Position numbers and translations under genes: made by a program
Assembly: GCF_000422385.1 (NCBI RefSeq)
Contig: NZ_AULR01000001.1
Span: forward strand, 480,783-544,782
Reading direction: 5' to 3'
Source of the DNA: Microbacterium indicum DSM 19969
GTDB taxonomy: Bacteria; Actinomycetota; Actinomycetes; Actinomycetales; Microbacteriaceae
Length of the DNA: 64,000 nucleotides
Notes under the pieces: model-generated
Database searches by the model: none
What the model was told of the DNA's origin: nothing
The model's input: only the letters and a program-made list of their open reading frames with translations
In this document: in pieces, positions 16,299-24,554 of the stretch
Position numbering within the stretch: position 1 is the first letter of the stretch
Layout: every line of letters begins with the position of its first letter

Positions 16299-17614
16299 GC
16301 ACGGCGGCCCCGCGCTTCGACGCGCCGGGCGGGCCCGTGATCGGCTGGCGGGACGGGGCCGTGATCCGTGCCACGGGGATCCCCTATGCCCGCGCCGACC
16401 GCTTCGGACGGCCGACGCCGGTCGCCGACCGCACCGAGCCCCTCGTCGCCGAACGCTGGTCGCCGCAGGCGCCGCAGCCAGCCGACCCGATCGCCGACGC
16501 GATGTTCGGCGCCGACCCGCGCGGCCTCGGCGTCGACGAGGACTGCCAGCGCCTCTCGATCACGATGCCCGCCGCGCCCGCCGAGGCGCCGCGGCCCGTC
16601 ATGGTCTGGATCCACGGCGGCGGCTTCGTGACGGGCACGGGCGACGCCGCCGTCATGGACCCCGCGGCCCTCGTCGCCGAGCAGGACGTCGTCGTCGTGA
16701 CCGTCGGGTACCGGCTCGGCCTGCTGGGCTTCGTCGAGACGCCCCACGGGCCGCACGCGAACCTCGGCCTCCTCGACCTCGTCGAGGCGTTCCGCTGGAT
16801 CCGCCGCAACATCGCCGCGTTCGGCGGCGACCCGGCCTCGGTGACGGCGTTCGGGCAGTCGGCGGGGGCCGCGGCGATCGCCGACCTCATGGCGACCGCG
16901 GGCGCGGCCGACCTGTTCTCGCGCGCGATCCTGCAGAGCGCGCCGCTCGGGATCATGCGGGGGCGCGCCCGGCTCGAGCGCGCGCTCGCCGACGCGGCGG
17001 GGTCGCTCCGCCCCGACTCCTCGCTCGACGTCGTCGCCGCCGTGCAGCAGGAGGTCATCGCGGCGGGCGCCAGCTTCGGCCTGCGCGGCGCGATGCCGAT
17101 CGCGCCGCAGTACGGGCACGCGCCGCTCCCGCCCGAGAGCTGCGTCGACGCCGCGCTCGCGTCGGTCGCGCGCGACATCGACGTGTTCGTCGGCAGCACA
17201 TCGGAGGAGGCGCGGTTCTTCCTGCCTCAGCTGCCCGGCGTCGGCACGTGGTCGCGGATCCCCGTCGTCGGCCGGATGCTCGAGCGCCTCGTCGTCGCAT
17301 TCTGCACGCGTGCCGTCTACGGCCGCGGCGCGCGGGGCTTCGCGCGGCGGCACCGCCGCGCCGGCGGGCGGGCGAGCACCTACGTCCTCTCGTGGGCGGC
17401 GCGGGGCAACCCGATCGGGGCGGCGCACACGATCGACATCCCGCTGCTGCTCGGCGACGAGGCCGCTTGGTCCGGTGCGCAGCTCGTCGCGGGCACCCCG
17501 TACGCCGAGATCGCCGCCGACGGCCGCCGCATGCGCGCGCTCTGGGCGCGATTCGCGCGGGGTGGGCACCTCGGCGCTGACGACGCACTGCCCTTCCTCG
17601 CGATCCGGGGCTGA
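16295..17614 (+). CDS. Type B carboxylesterase/lipase family protein
   Basis: Alpha/beta-hydrolase of 439 residues. The oxyanion motif HGGG is at 107-110, the nucleophile elbow FGQSAGA at 186-192 with Ser189, a probable catalytic acid in STSEEA, and the histidine in AAHTIDIPLLLGDE. There is no signal peptide, so it acts in the cytoplasm. It is slightly shorter than the usual 480-500 residues. Its ATG overlaps the MFS stop (ATGA), so uptake and hydrolysis genes are coupled and probably share LacI control. The natural ester is unknown. Confidence 0.9.
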   Translation: MSTAAPRFDAPGGPVIGWRDGAVIRATGIPYARADRFGRPTPVADRTEPLVAERWSPQAPQPADPIADAMFGADPRGLGVDEDCQRLSITMPAAPAEAPRPVMVWIHGGGFVTGTGDAAVMDPAALVAEQDVVVVTVGYRLGLLGFVETPHGPHANLGLLDLVEAFRWIRRNIAAFGGDPASVTAFGQSAGAAAIADLMATAGAADLFSRAILQSAPLGIMRGRARLERALADAAGSLRPDSSLDVVAAVQQEVIAAGASFGLRGAMPIAPQYGHAPLPPESCVDAALASVARDIDVFVGSTSEEARFFLPQLPGVGTWSRIPVVGRMLERLVVAFCTRAVYGRGARGFARRHRRAGGRASTYVLSWAARGNPIGAAHTIDIPLLLGDEAAWSGAQLVAGTPYAEIAADGRRMRALWARFARGGHLGADDALPFLAIRG

Positions 17615-17633
17615 CCCCGGGGCTCCGCGCGGG

Positions 17634-18851
17634 CTACGCGGCGATGGGGGTCTTCGCGCGCTTCTCGGCGGCGAAGGCGACGAGCACGATCAGGATGCCG
17701 GCGAAGGCGAGGACGGCGCCGAGCCAGGCGGGCGACTCGTAGCCCCAGCGCGCCGCGATCACCGCTCCCCCGAGGGCCGCGCCGATGCTGTTCCCGATGT
17801 TGAGCGCCGAGTGGTTGAGGGCCGCGCCGATGACCTTGTACTCGCCCGCGACGTCCATGAGGCGCAGCTGCACCGTCGGCGACACCATCTGGCCAGCGAT
17901 GCCGAAGACGAACAGCGCGCCGATGAGGGCGTAGACCCAGGGCGACAGCATCGCGACGACGAGCGACGAGACGGAGAGGAACGCGAGGCTCGCGAGCAGG
18001 GTCCTCTTCACGCTGAGGTCGGCGAGGTGGCCGCCGATGAAGTTGCCGACGACCATGCCGAGGCCGAGCGCGACGAGAGCGATCGGGACCATCCACTCGG
18101 GGGCGTCCGCGGATCCCGTCACGAGGCTCGAGACGTAGCTGTACACCGCGAAGAACGCGCCGAAGCCGATCGCGGCGAAGGCGATCGTGTACCAGACCTG
18201 CGGGACCCGGAAGACGCCGAGCTCGTGCGCGATCGTGCGGCCGGGCGCGCCCGGGACGTGCGGCACGAAGGCCCAGCACATGAGGGTCGAGAGCGCGAAG
18301 ACGATCACGACGACGACGTAGGCGGCGCGCCACCCGAAGTGCTGGCCCAGGAAGGTGCCGGCGGGGACGCCGACGACGTTCGCGACCGTCAGGCCGGCCA
18401 TGACGAAGGCGACGCCGCGGCCGCGCTTCTCGGGGCCCATGAGCTCGCTCGCGACGACGGCCGCCATCCCGAAGAACGCTCCGTGCGGGAGACCGGCGAT
18501 GAAGCGCGCGGCCTCGAGGGTCGCGAAGGTCGGCGCCACGACGGTGAGGATGTTGCCGGCGAGCAGCCCCGCGACGAGCACGACGAGCACGCGGTTGCGC
18601 GCGAAGCGTGTGGTGAACCCGGCGATCGTCGGCGCGCCGATCACGACGCCGAGCGCGTAGATGCTGATGAGGTGCCCGGCCTGCGCCGTGGCGGCCTCGG
18701 GATCCGCGGCGGCGAAGGGAAGCAGGTCCGCGCCGATGTCGGGCAGGAGCCCCATCGAGACGAACTCGGTCATGCCGATTCCGAAAGCGCCGATGGCCAT
18801 GGAGAGGAGCGCCATCGTCGCCGCACCCCTCGAACGAGTCGAGGTAGTCAC
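17634..18851 (-). CDS. MFS transporter, AraJ/DHA1-like
   Basis: Inner-membrane efflux-type carrier of 405 residues with about 12 helices. AIGAFGIGMTEFVSMGLLP near the N-terminus is characteristic of the AraJ/YdhP/PbuE-like DHA1 group, and the helix 2-3 loop motif is FTTRFARNRVLV. The GTG at 18851 follows a TACAGT -10 hexamer (18863-18858) by six bases, so the message is probably leaderless; the -10 overlaps a CTGTACAG palindrome that could be an operator. It is convergent with the esterase and not part of the next sugar locus by sequence. The substrate (drug, sugar or purine) is unknown. Confidence 0.88.
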   Translation of the reverse strand: MTTSTRSRGAATMALLSMAIGAFGIGMTEFVSMGLLPDIGADLLPFAAADPEAATAQAGHLISIYALGVVIGAPTIAGFTTRFARNRVLVVLVAGLLAGNILTVVAPTFATLEAARFIAGLPHGAFFGMAAVVASELMGPEKRGRGVAFVMAGLTVANVVGVPAGTFLGQHFGWRAAYVVVVIVFALSTLMCWAFVPHVPGAPGRTIAHELGVFRVPQVWYTIAFAAIGFGAFFAVYSYVSSLVTGSADAPEWMVPIALVALGLGMVVGNFIGGHLADLSVKRTLLASLAFLSVSSLVVAMLSPWVYALIGALFVFGIAGQMVSPTVQLRLMDVAGEYKVIGAALNHSALNIGNSIGAALGGAVIAARWGYESPAWLGAVLAFAGILIVLVAFAAEKRAKTPIAA

Positions 18852-18951
18852 CGGGATACTGTACAGGCGTCGGACTGCGCGTCGGATGAACGGCGTGTGA
18901 CGGCCGCGCGCCGGGGGACGTCGACGCGGACTTCCTCCTGGCAGGAGGCCC

Positions 18952-19950
18952 TTACGCGGACTCGCGTTCGACGACCCGGAAGTCCCCGAGCTCCTGACGC
19001 AGGGGAAGCGACGGATCCTCGATCCGCTCGACGAGCATCTCGACAGCGCGCCGGGCGATCCATGCGCGGCCCGGATCGATCGTCGTCAACGCCGGGGTCG
19101 AGTAGGCGGCCTCATCCACATCGTCGAAGCCCATGACGCTCACGTCATCCGGCACACGCACCCCGGCTTCCTGCAACCCGCGAATCGCCCCGAAGGCCAG
19201 CGTGTCGTTCAGCGCGAAGATCGCGTCGAACGCAGCGCCTCGCCGAAGCAGCTCACGCGTCGCGTTGAGGCCGTCCACGCGGTGCCAGTCCCCCGCGGGG
19301 ATCACAAGCAGTTCATCGAACGGGATGCCGCCCGCTTCCAGCGCCTGTCGATACCCGCGCAGCCGGTGCGCCGCGGTGCCGGTCTCGTCGCCTTCGTGCG
19401 CCCCGACGAGAGCGACCCGCGAACGCCCGGAACGCAGCAGGTGCTCCGTCGCCGCGGCCGCGGCTTCGACGTTCTTCATCGTGACGAAGTCGCTCGGGCC
19501 GTTGATGATCCGTTCGCCGAGCAGGATCAGCGGATAGTCGACGTCGAGTTCGGCCGCGTCATCCTCGACCATCTCGAGAGGGCTGAAGATCACCCCGTCG
19601 GTCGCCTGCAGACGAGGGGTGCGCAGGAGCGCGATCTCTCGCTCGCGCGAACCACCCGTCTGCTCGATCTGGACGGCGAGCCCGACCTCGTCCGCTGCGG
19701 CGACGATCGCGCCCGCGAGCTCGGCGAAGTACGCCAAAGCGAGATCGGGGAGCGCGAGCGCGATGACGCCCGTGCGCCCGGAGCGCAGGTTGCGGGCGGT
19801 CTGGTTCGGCGTGTAGCCCAGCTCAGCGATCGCCCGCTCGACGCGTTCCTTGGTCTCGGGTCGGATATAGGGATAGCCGTTGACGACGTTCGACACCGTC
19901 TTGATCGACACCTGCGCGGCCGCGGCCACGTCCTTCAGCTTCGCGGCCAT
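18952..19950 (-). CDS. LacI-family regulator of the GH93/ABC locus
   Basis: Repressor of 332 residues. The N-terminal domain reads LKDVAAAAQVSIKTVSNVVN with the hinge ARNLRSGRTG, then a sugar-binding effector domain. The ATG at 19950 is preceded by GGGAGGG, so I prefer it over the longer frame from 19977. It lies downstream of the GH1-like gene in the same direction. Three TACAACGTTGTA-like palindromes between the binding protein and the GH93-like gene are the likely targets. The effector is probably an arabino-oligosaccharide, judged from the GH93-like neighbour. Confidence 0.92.
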   Translation of the reverse strand: MAAKLKDVAAAAQVSIKTVSNVVNGYPYIRPETKERVERAIAELGYTPNQTARNLRSGRTGVIALALPDLALAYFAELAGAIVAAADEVGLAVQIEQTGGSREREIALLRTPRLQATDGVIFSPLEMVEDDAAELDVDYPLILLGERIINGPSDFVTMKNVEAAAAATEHLLRSGRSRVALVGAHEGDETGTAAHRLRGYRQALEAGGIPFDELLVIPAGDWHRVDGLNATRELLRRGAAFDAIFALNDTLAFGAIRGLQEAGVRVPDDVSVMGFDDVDEAAYSTPALTTIDPGRAWIARRAVEMLVERIEDPSLPLRQELGDFRVVERESA

Positions 19951-19987
19951 GTCATCCCTCCCCCGCGGATCGCGCATTCGAGCACCG

Positions 19988-21289
19988 TCAACCTATCCCA
20001 AGGCGACTCATCGCCCGGTCAGCCGTCGCGCTCGAACCTTCGGCGAGCGAGCGGAAGAGGCCGACGAGCGGGGTGGGCTTTCGGCTCAGGCCCTCGGCCG
20101 ACTCCACGAGGGACCACAGCCCCATCGGCAGCAGATGATCCGAGCGCGGCCCCGTCGCGTGACGGTACGTCCACTCGTACATGTCGAACACGGGCCACCA
20201 GGTGTACCCGACGACATCGACGCCGTCCGCGCGCAGCGTTTGGATGTGCGCGACGGAATCCCGCATCCACTCCGCTCGCTCCGCGACGCTCGCCGTCACG
20301 CTGGTCTCGGTCAGCATGACCGGAGCGCCGAACCTCGCGGACGCCGTCCGCAGCAGCTCCTCGAGGCCGACGAGGCCGTCGTCACGGGCCGGGCGCGGAT
20401 CGCGGAAGCCTCCGGCATGCACGATGCCGCTTTCGAACACCTCGGTCGAGACACGCGGGTAGTAGTTGACGCCCATGACCGTCGGCTGGACTGTGTTGTC
20501 CCGGAACCACGACAGGTCCGTGTCCGACCACCCTGTCCGCGTCAGGAAGGCGTGCAGCGGGTGCTCGTGATCGACCTTGCCCGTCACGAGATCCTCGACG
20601 AGGAAGACCTGCTCGCTCATGCGCGCTGCCGTCTCGCGGTGCTCCGGCGCGTCGACATCTCCAACGAATCGCATACCCGCGTCGACGTGGACGAAGGTTC
20701 CGCCGCCCGGCAGCACGCTTGCCATTCCCTGCTGCGCCTGCACGAATCCCCGCGCCAGCTGCCTGACGATCTGCGAGAGCCCCCGCTCGCCGGACAGATA
20801 CGGCGGCCAATACGCGTACTCACCGGCGAACAGCGCGTGGATCATCGGCTCGTTCACGGGTGTGTAGTCGGTGACCCCGAGCGGCGCGTAGCGCTCCGCG
20901 ACCGCGACCGAGTACTCGGCGACGCGATCCGGGTAATCGGGGTTCGCGAACTGATCCTCGAGCCAGAGAGGCGTGCCGTAGTGGAGGAGGTCCACGATCG
21001 GACGCAGACCGATCTCCGCGAATCGCTCCATGACGCGGTCGAGCCAGCCCCACGCGAATCGGCCGGCCTCAGGCTGGATGCGGTGCCACGGCACGCCCCA
21101 TCGCAGCAGTTCCGCGCCGGCGAAGCGCGCGCGGTCGAGGTCGTCCCTCCACTGGTCGTAGTGCTCGGTCAGCGCGTACTCGTCGATCGCGCGCTCGCCG
21201 GGTGAGGTCTGCGGGACGAAGGTGTCCTCGATCCCGAGCGCGAAGTGGAGGCGCCCGTCGCGGTGCCAGTCGCGGTCAGCTGTCGTCAT
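19988..21289 (-). CDS. Glycoside hydrolase family 1-like enzyme
   Basis: Cytoplasmic clan GH-A beta/alpha-barrel enzyme of 433 residues. The acid/base glutamate is Glu147 in TPVNEPMI and the probable nucleophile is Glu328 in VMLTETSVT. NYYPR before it is also typical. The usual GH1 ITENG is altered, so it is a divergent member. No signal peptide is seen, so it probably cleaves oligosaccharides after import. Its ATG overlaps the permease stop by 4 bases, making it part of the binding protein, permease, permease, GH1 operon. Confidence 0.82.
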   Translation of the reverse strand: MTTADRDWHRDGRLHFALGIEDTFVPQTSPGERAIDEYALTEHYDQWRDDLDRARFAGAELLRWGVPWHRIQPEAGRFAWGWLDRVMERFAEIGLRPIVDLLHYGTPLWLEDQFANPDYPDRVAEYSVAVAERYAPLGVTDYTPVNEPMIHALFAGEYAYWPPYLSGERGLSQIVRQLARGFVQAQQGMASVLPGGGTFVHVDAGMRFVGDVDAPEHRETAARMSEQVFLVEDLVTGKVDHEHPLHAFLTRTGWSDTDLSWFRDNTVQPTVMGVNYYPRVSTEVFESGIVHAGGFRDPRPARDDGLVGLEELLRTASARFGAPVMLTETSVTASVAERAEWMRDSVAHIQTLRADGVDVVGYTWWPVFDMYEWTYRHATGPRSDHLLPMGLWSLVESAEGLSRKPTPLVGLFRSLAEGSSATADRAMSRLGIG

Positions 21290-22131
21290 TTCATTCCCGT
21301 CGATGCGATGCTCTCGATGAACCGCCGCTGCACGAGCATGAACGCGATGACCAGCGGGGCGATCGCAATGAGCGAGCCCGCCATCATGACGCCGTGCGGG
21401 ATGATGCCGCCCGGTCCGGTGAGAAGAGTGAGACCCGTCGTGATCGTCCCCATGTCCTGCGACGTGGTGATGACGAGCGGCCAGAGCAGGTCGTTCCAGT
21501 TGTTGATGAAGTTGTAGACGGCGAGCGTCAGCAGCGCGGGTACGGCATTCGGCAGGACGACCGAACGGAAGATCCGGAACTCACTCGCGCCGTCGATCCG
21601 CGCTGCCGAGTCCACGTCGCGAGGCAACGCGAGGAAGAACTGCCTGAGGAAGAAGATCCCGAAGGCGTCCGCCGCACGCGGCGCGATCATGCCGGCGAAG
21701 GAGTTGACCCAGCCGAGGTCGCTGAGGATCTGGTAGACGGGAACGAGCGTCGCCTGGAACGGGATCATCAGGCTCGCGATGATCACGAGGAGAAGGACCT
21801 TGCGCCCCGTGAAGTCGATCCGGGCGAGGGCGTATGCCGCCATCGAATCGAACGCAACCGAGAACAGCGTGACTCCTCCGGCGAACACGAAGCTGTTCAG
21901 GATGAGCCGCGCGAGCGGCAGCTCGGTGAAGATCCGCGCCACGTTGTCGAGGGTCCATTCATGGGGCCAGAGCGTCGGCGGATACGCGTTGATCTCCGCC
22001 GTCGGTTTGAACGCCGTGAGCACGATGATCACGATCGGCAGGAGGACGAACGCCGTCACGACGATCAGCACGACGAATGTCGCGATCGTCCCGGCCGACG
22101 GCCGGCGCCCGGTCGCGAGTGCGGTGGTCAT
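21286..22131 (-). CDS. Carbohydrate ABC transporter permease, MalG type
   Basis: Membrane subunit of 281 residues with six predicted helices. The cytoplasmic coupling (EAA) loop reads SAARIDGASEFRIFRSVVLP. It ends with a short RRFIESIASTGMK tail common in the CUT1 family. The ATG at 22131 overlaps the stop of the upstream permease by 4 bases. With the adjacent permease and lipoprotein it forms an oligosaccharide importer; no ATPase is encoded here, so a shared MsiK-like ATPase elsewhere is expected. Confidence 0.93.
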   Translation of the reverse strand: MTTALATGRRPSAGTIATFVVLIVVTAFVLLPIVIIVLTAFKPTAEINAYPPTLWPHEWTLDNVARIFTELPLARLILNSFVFAGGVTLFSVAFDSMAAYALARIDFTGRKVLLLVIIASLMIPFQATLVPVYQILSDLGWVNSFAGMIAPRAADAFGIFFLRQFFLALPRDVDSAARIDGASEFRIFRSVVLPNAVPALLTLAVYNFINNWNDLLWPLVITTSQDMGTITTGLTLLTGPGGIIPHGVMMAGSLIAIAPLVIAFMLVQRRFIESIASTGMK

Positions 22132-23102
22132 GTGAGGTCCTCTTCCTTCCTGCCTAAGAAGACGAACTGGATCACGCTGATGATGAGCGTGGCGATCAGG
22201 AGCACATACGACAGCGCCGACGCGAACCCGAGTTCGAGCTTTCCGAAGCCGGCCGTGTAGATCTCCATGACGACCGTCTCGGTGCTGCCGTAAGGCCCGC
22301 CGCCTGTCATGACGTAGATCTGATCGAATGCCTGCAGTGCGGCGATCATCGCGAAGATCACGACGAAGGCGAACGTGTTCGACAGCATGGGAACGGTGAT
22401 GTGCCGCAACCGGGACCACGGGCCCGCGCCGTCCATGCGAGCCGCCTCATACAGCGAGGCGGGGATGTCCTGAAGCCCCGCGAGGAAGACGACGAAGTAG
22501 AAGCCGAAGTTCTTCCAGACCGCCACGAGTGCGACGACCGGCATCGCGAGAACCGGATCCTGGAGGACGTTTCCGATCCGGATCCCGAAGGTCGACAGCC
22601 AATAGTTGACGAGACCGACCTGCGGATCGAGCAGGTAGCTCCACGCGAATGCCGCGACCGCCAGGGACACGACGAACGGGATGAATAGCGCGGTGCGGAA
22701 GAAGCCGCGCAGCGGCAGGTCCGGGCGGTTCACGAGCAGCGCGAGCGCGAGCGCCGCGACGACGGCCGTCGGGGCGAACAGCACCGTGTACCAGACCGTA
22801 TTGACCATCGCCGAGCGGATGTCCGGATCGGCGAACACTCGCACGTAGTTCTCGAGGCCGACCCATTCCGGGGTGCCGAAGCCCGAGGCGTCGGTGAAGG
22901 AGGTGAACAGGGCCTGGATCATCGGCCACGCACTGAAGATGCCGAGGACGACGAGTGCGGGAGCCAGGAAGCCGAGCGCGATCAGCGTCCTGCGCCGAGC
23001 CCCGCCGCTCCGCCTCCCGCCCAACGGCGCGGCGGGCTTGTACGGACGTCGCGCCGCCGGCGCGGAGCCGACCACCGAAGGCCGCTCAATCACTGACTGC
23101 AT
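22128..23102 (-). CDS. Carbohydrate ABC transporter permease, MalF type
   Basis: Membrane subunit of 324 residues. A basic N-terminal tail of about 40 residues precedes six helices. The EAA loop reads LYEAARMDGAGPWSRLRHIT, and NYVRVFADPDIRSAMVNTVWY matches the family periplasmic region. Its start overlaps the end of the binding-protein gene by 17 bases, and its stop overlaps the next permease by 4 bases. CUT1-type oligosaccharide uptake is inferred. Confidence 0.93.
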   Translation of the reverse strand: MQSVIERPSVVGSAPAARRPYKPAAPLGGRRSGGARRRTLIALGFLAPALVVLGIFSAWPMIQALFTSFTDASGFGTPEWVGLENYVRVFADPDIRSAMVNTVWYTVLFAPTAVVAALALALLVNRPDLPLRGFFRTALFIPFVVSLAVAAFAWSYLLDPQVGLVNYWLSTFGIRIGNVLQDPVLAMPVVALVAVWKNFGFYFVVFLAGLQDIPASLYEAARMDGAGPWSRLRHITVPMLSNTFAFVVIFAMIAALQAFDQIYVMTGGGPYGSTETVVMEIYTAGFGKLELGFASALSYVLLIATLIISVIQFVFLGRKEEDLT

Positions 23103-24342
23103 CTGCGACGCTCTCCTGTGCTTCCGCGAGAAGATCTGCGATGTCGCCGCCGGACAGCGTCTTCTGCGTCACGACATCGACGGCATCGAGCACATCGACG
23201 CTGTTCACGACTCCGGGAAGCAGCGGGTGGGCGATGTCGGTCTGCTCGGTCAGCGCCGCGACGACCGGGTTCTCGGAGACGGCGGACGGGTCGATGTCGG
23301 TGCGGAGCGGCGGCCATCCCGACCCGAGCGACCACTCGATCGACACGTCCTCGGAATAGAAGTAGTCGAAGAACGTCTGCGCGGCCTCCTGCTGCGCGTT
23401 GCTGGCATTCTCGGTGACCGCGAGCGAGAGACCGATCGCGGACGCCGCTTGTTCCGCCGGCCCCGCCGGGACCGGCGCGATGCCATAGTCGATGCCGTTC
23501 TCTTCGGAGATCGTCGCGAGCCACGGTCCGCCCACGACCATCGAGGCCTGCTGTCCGCTGTAGTACCCGTCGGCGTCGACACCGCTGACGCCCGTCGGCG
23601 AGATCTGGTCGCCGACGATCGCGTCGCGCCAGTACTGCAGCGTCTCGGCGTTCTCCGGCGAGTCGATCACGGCTTCGCCATCGTCGATGACGTCGCCGCC
23701 GTTTCCGTAGAGCAGGGCTTCCCAGATCCCGGCCGCGGCATGGTCGGGCAGCACCAGCCCGTATCGTTCGGGCGTTCCGTCGCCGTTCTCGTCGACGGTG
23801 AGCTTCTCGGCGTCTTCGACCCACTCGTCCCACGTCGCAGGCGGCTCTTCGATCCCAGCCTCAGCGAAGTGGGCCTTGTTGTAGAACATCGCCTGGGGCA
23901 CGAAGCCGATCGGCACGCCGTAGTGCGTGCCGTCGACGACGCCCATCTCCACCGCGCCATCGCTGAAGCTCGAGGCGACATCGCTGCCGTCGTAGAACGA
24001 ATCGAGAGGCACAAGCGCGCCTTTGTCGGCGTACACGGGAAGGTTCTCGGCCTGCACCGCGAGAAGCTGAGGGCCGTCGCCTGCGGCCAGCGCCGGCAGC
24101 AGCGCGTCGTTGAGGCTGTCCCACGTGCGGACTTCCGTCGTGACGTGGACGTCGCCCTGACTCGCGTTGAACTCGTCGACGATGTCCTGCAGAACGTCGC
24201 CGTCGGCCTCGGTGTACCCGTGCCAGAAGGTGAGTTCGACCGCACCATCGGCCGTCGTGTCAGACGATGATGCGGAGCAGCCGACGAGGGCGGCTGTGAC
24301 GGCGAGGGCTCCGATGCCCAGCGCCAGACGAGGGTGAGACAT
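23086..24342 (-). CDS. Extracellular sugar-binding lipoprotein
   Basis: Substrate-binding protein of 418 residues for a CUT1 importer. It starts with a short signal peptide ending in the lipobox ALVGC, then a Ser/Thr linker. The mature part opens VELTFWHGYTEADGDVLQDI and contains PQAMFYNKAHFAEAG and MVVGGPWLATI, family 1 binding-protein landmarks. The ATG at 24342 is chosen because the signal peptide begins there and GGAA precedes it. First gene of the import operon; TTGACA at 24456-24451 on the minus strand, overlapping an operator, is the likely -35. Confidence 0.92.
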   Translation of the reverse strand: MSHPRLALGIGALAVTAALVGCSASSSDTTADGAVELTFWHGYTEADGDVLQDIVDEFNASQGDVHVTTEVRTWDSLNDALLPALAAGDGPQLLAVQAENLPVYADKGALVPLDSFYDGSDVASSFSDGAVEMGVVDGTHYGVPIGFVPQAMFYNKAHFAEAGIEEPPATWDEWVEDAEKLTVDENGDGTPERYGLVLPDHAAAGIWEALLYGNGGDVIDDGEAVIDSPENAETLQYWRDAIVGDQISPTGVSGVDADGYYSGQQASMVVGGPWLATISEENGIDYGIAPVPAGPAEQAASAIGLSLAVTENASNAQQEAAQTFFDYFYSEDVSIEWSLGSGWPPLRTDIDPSAVSENPVVAALTEQTDIAHPLLPGVVNSVDVLDAVDVVTQKTLSGGDIADLLAEAQESVADAVSD

Positions 24343-24407
24343 AAGGGTTCCAATCGTGAGTGCGGACGACTCTGTCCGTGGCCGCGCGCTCTCGGCACCG
24401 CCACTTT

Positions 24408-24454
24408 TACAACGTTGTACGAACCTCAGGATCACCGAGTTCTACAACGTTGTC
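24408..24454 (-). promoter_or_regulatory. Two LacI-type operators upstream of the binding-protein gene
   Basis: TACAACGTTGTA (24408-24419) is a perfect 12-bp palindrome and TACAACGTTGTC (24443-24454) differs at one base; both have a central CG. Their centres are 35 bases apart. A minus-strand TTGACA (24456-24451) overlaps the second site, so binding would block the binding-protein promoter. Confidence 0.7.
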
Positions 24455-24484
24455 AAGATCCGATCTCCACCTCCTCAGTCAGCC

Positions 24485-24544
24485 TTGACCGCCCGCCGCT
24501 TCGCCGCTACCTTGGCGATCGCCCACTCGCTCTACAACGATGTA
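24485..24544 (+). promoter_or_regulatory. Promoter and third operator for the GH93-like gene
   Basis: TTGACC (24485-24490), 17 bases, TACCTT (24508-24513) form a good sigma-A promoter. TACAACGATGTA (24533-24544) is a third operator copy in the early transcribed region, just before the AAAGG ribosome site and the ATG at 24555, consistent with repression of the enzyme together with the importer. Confidence 0.65.
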
Positions 24545-24554
24545 AAGGATGGCC

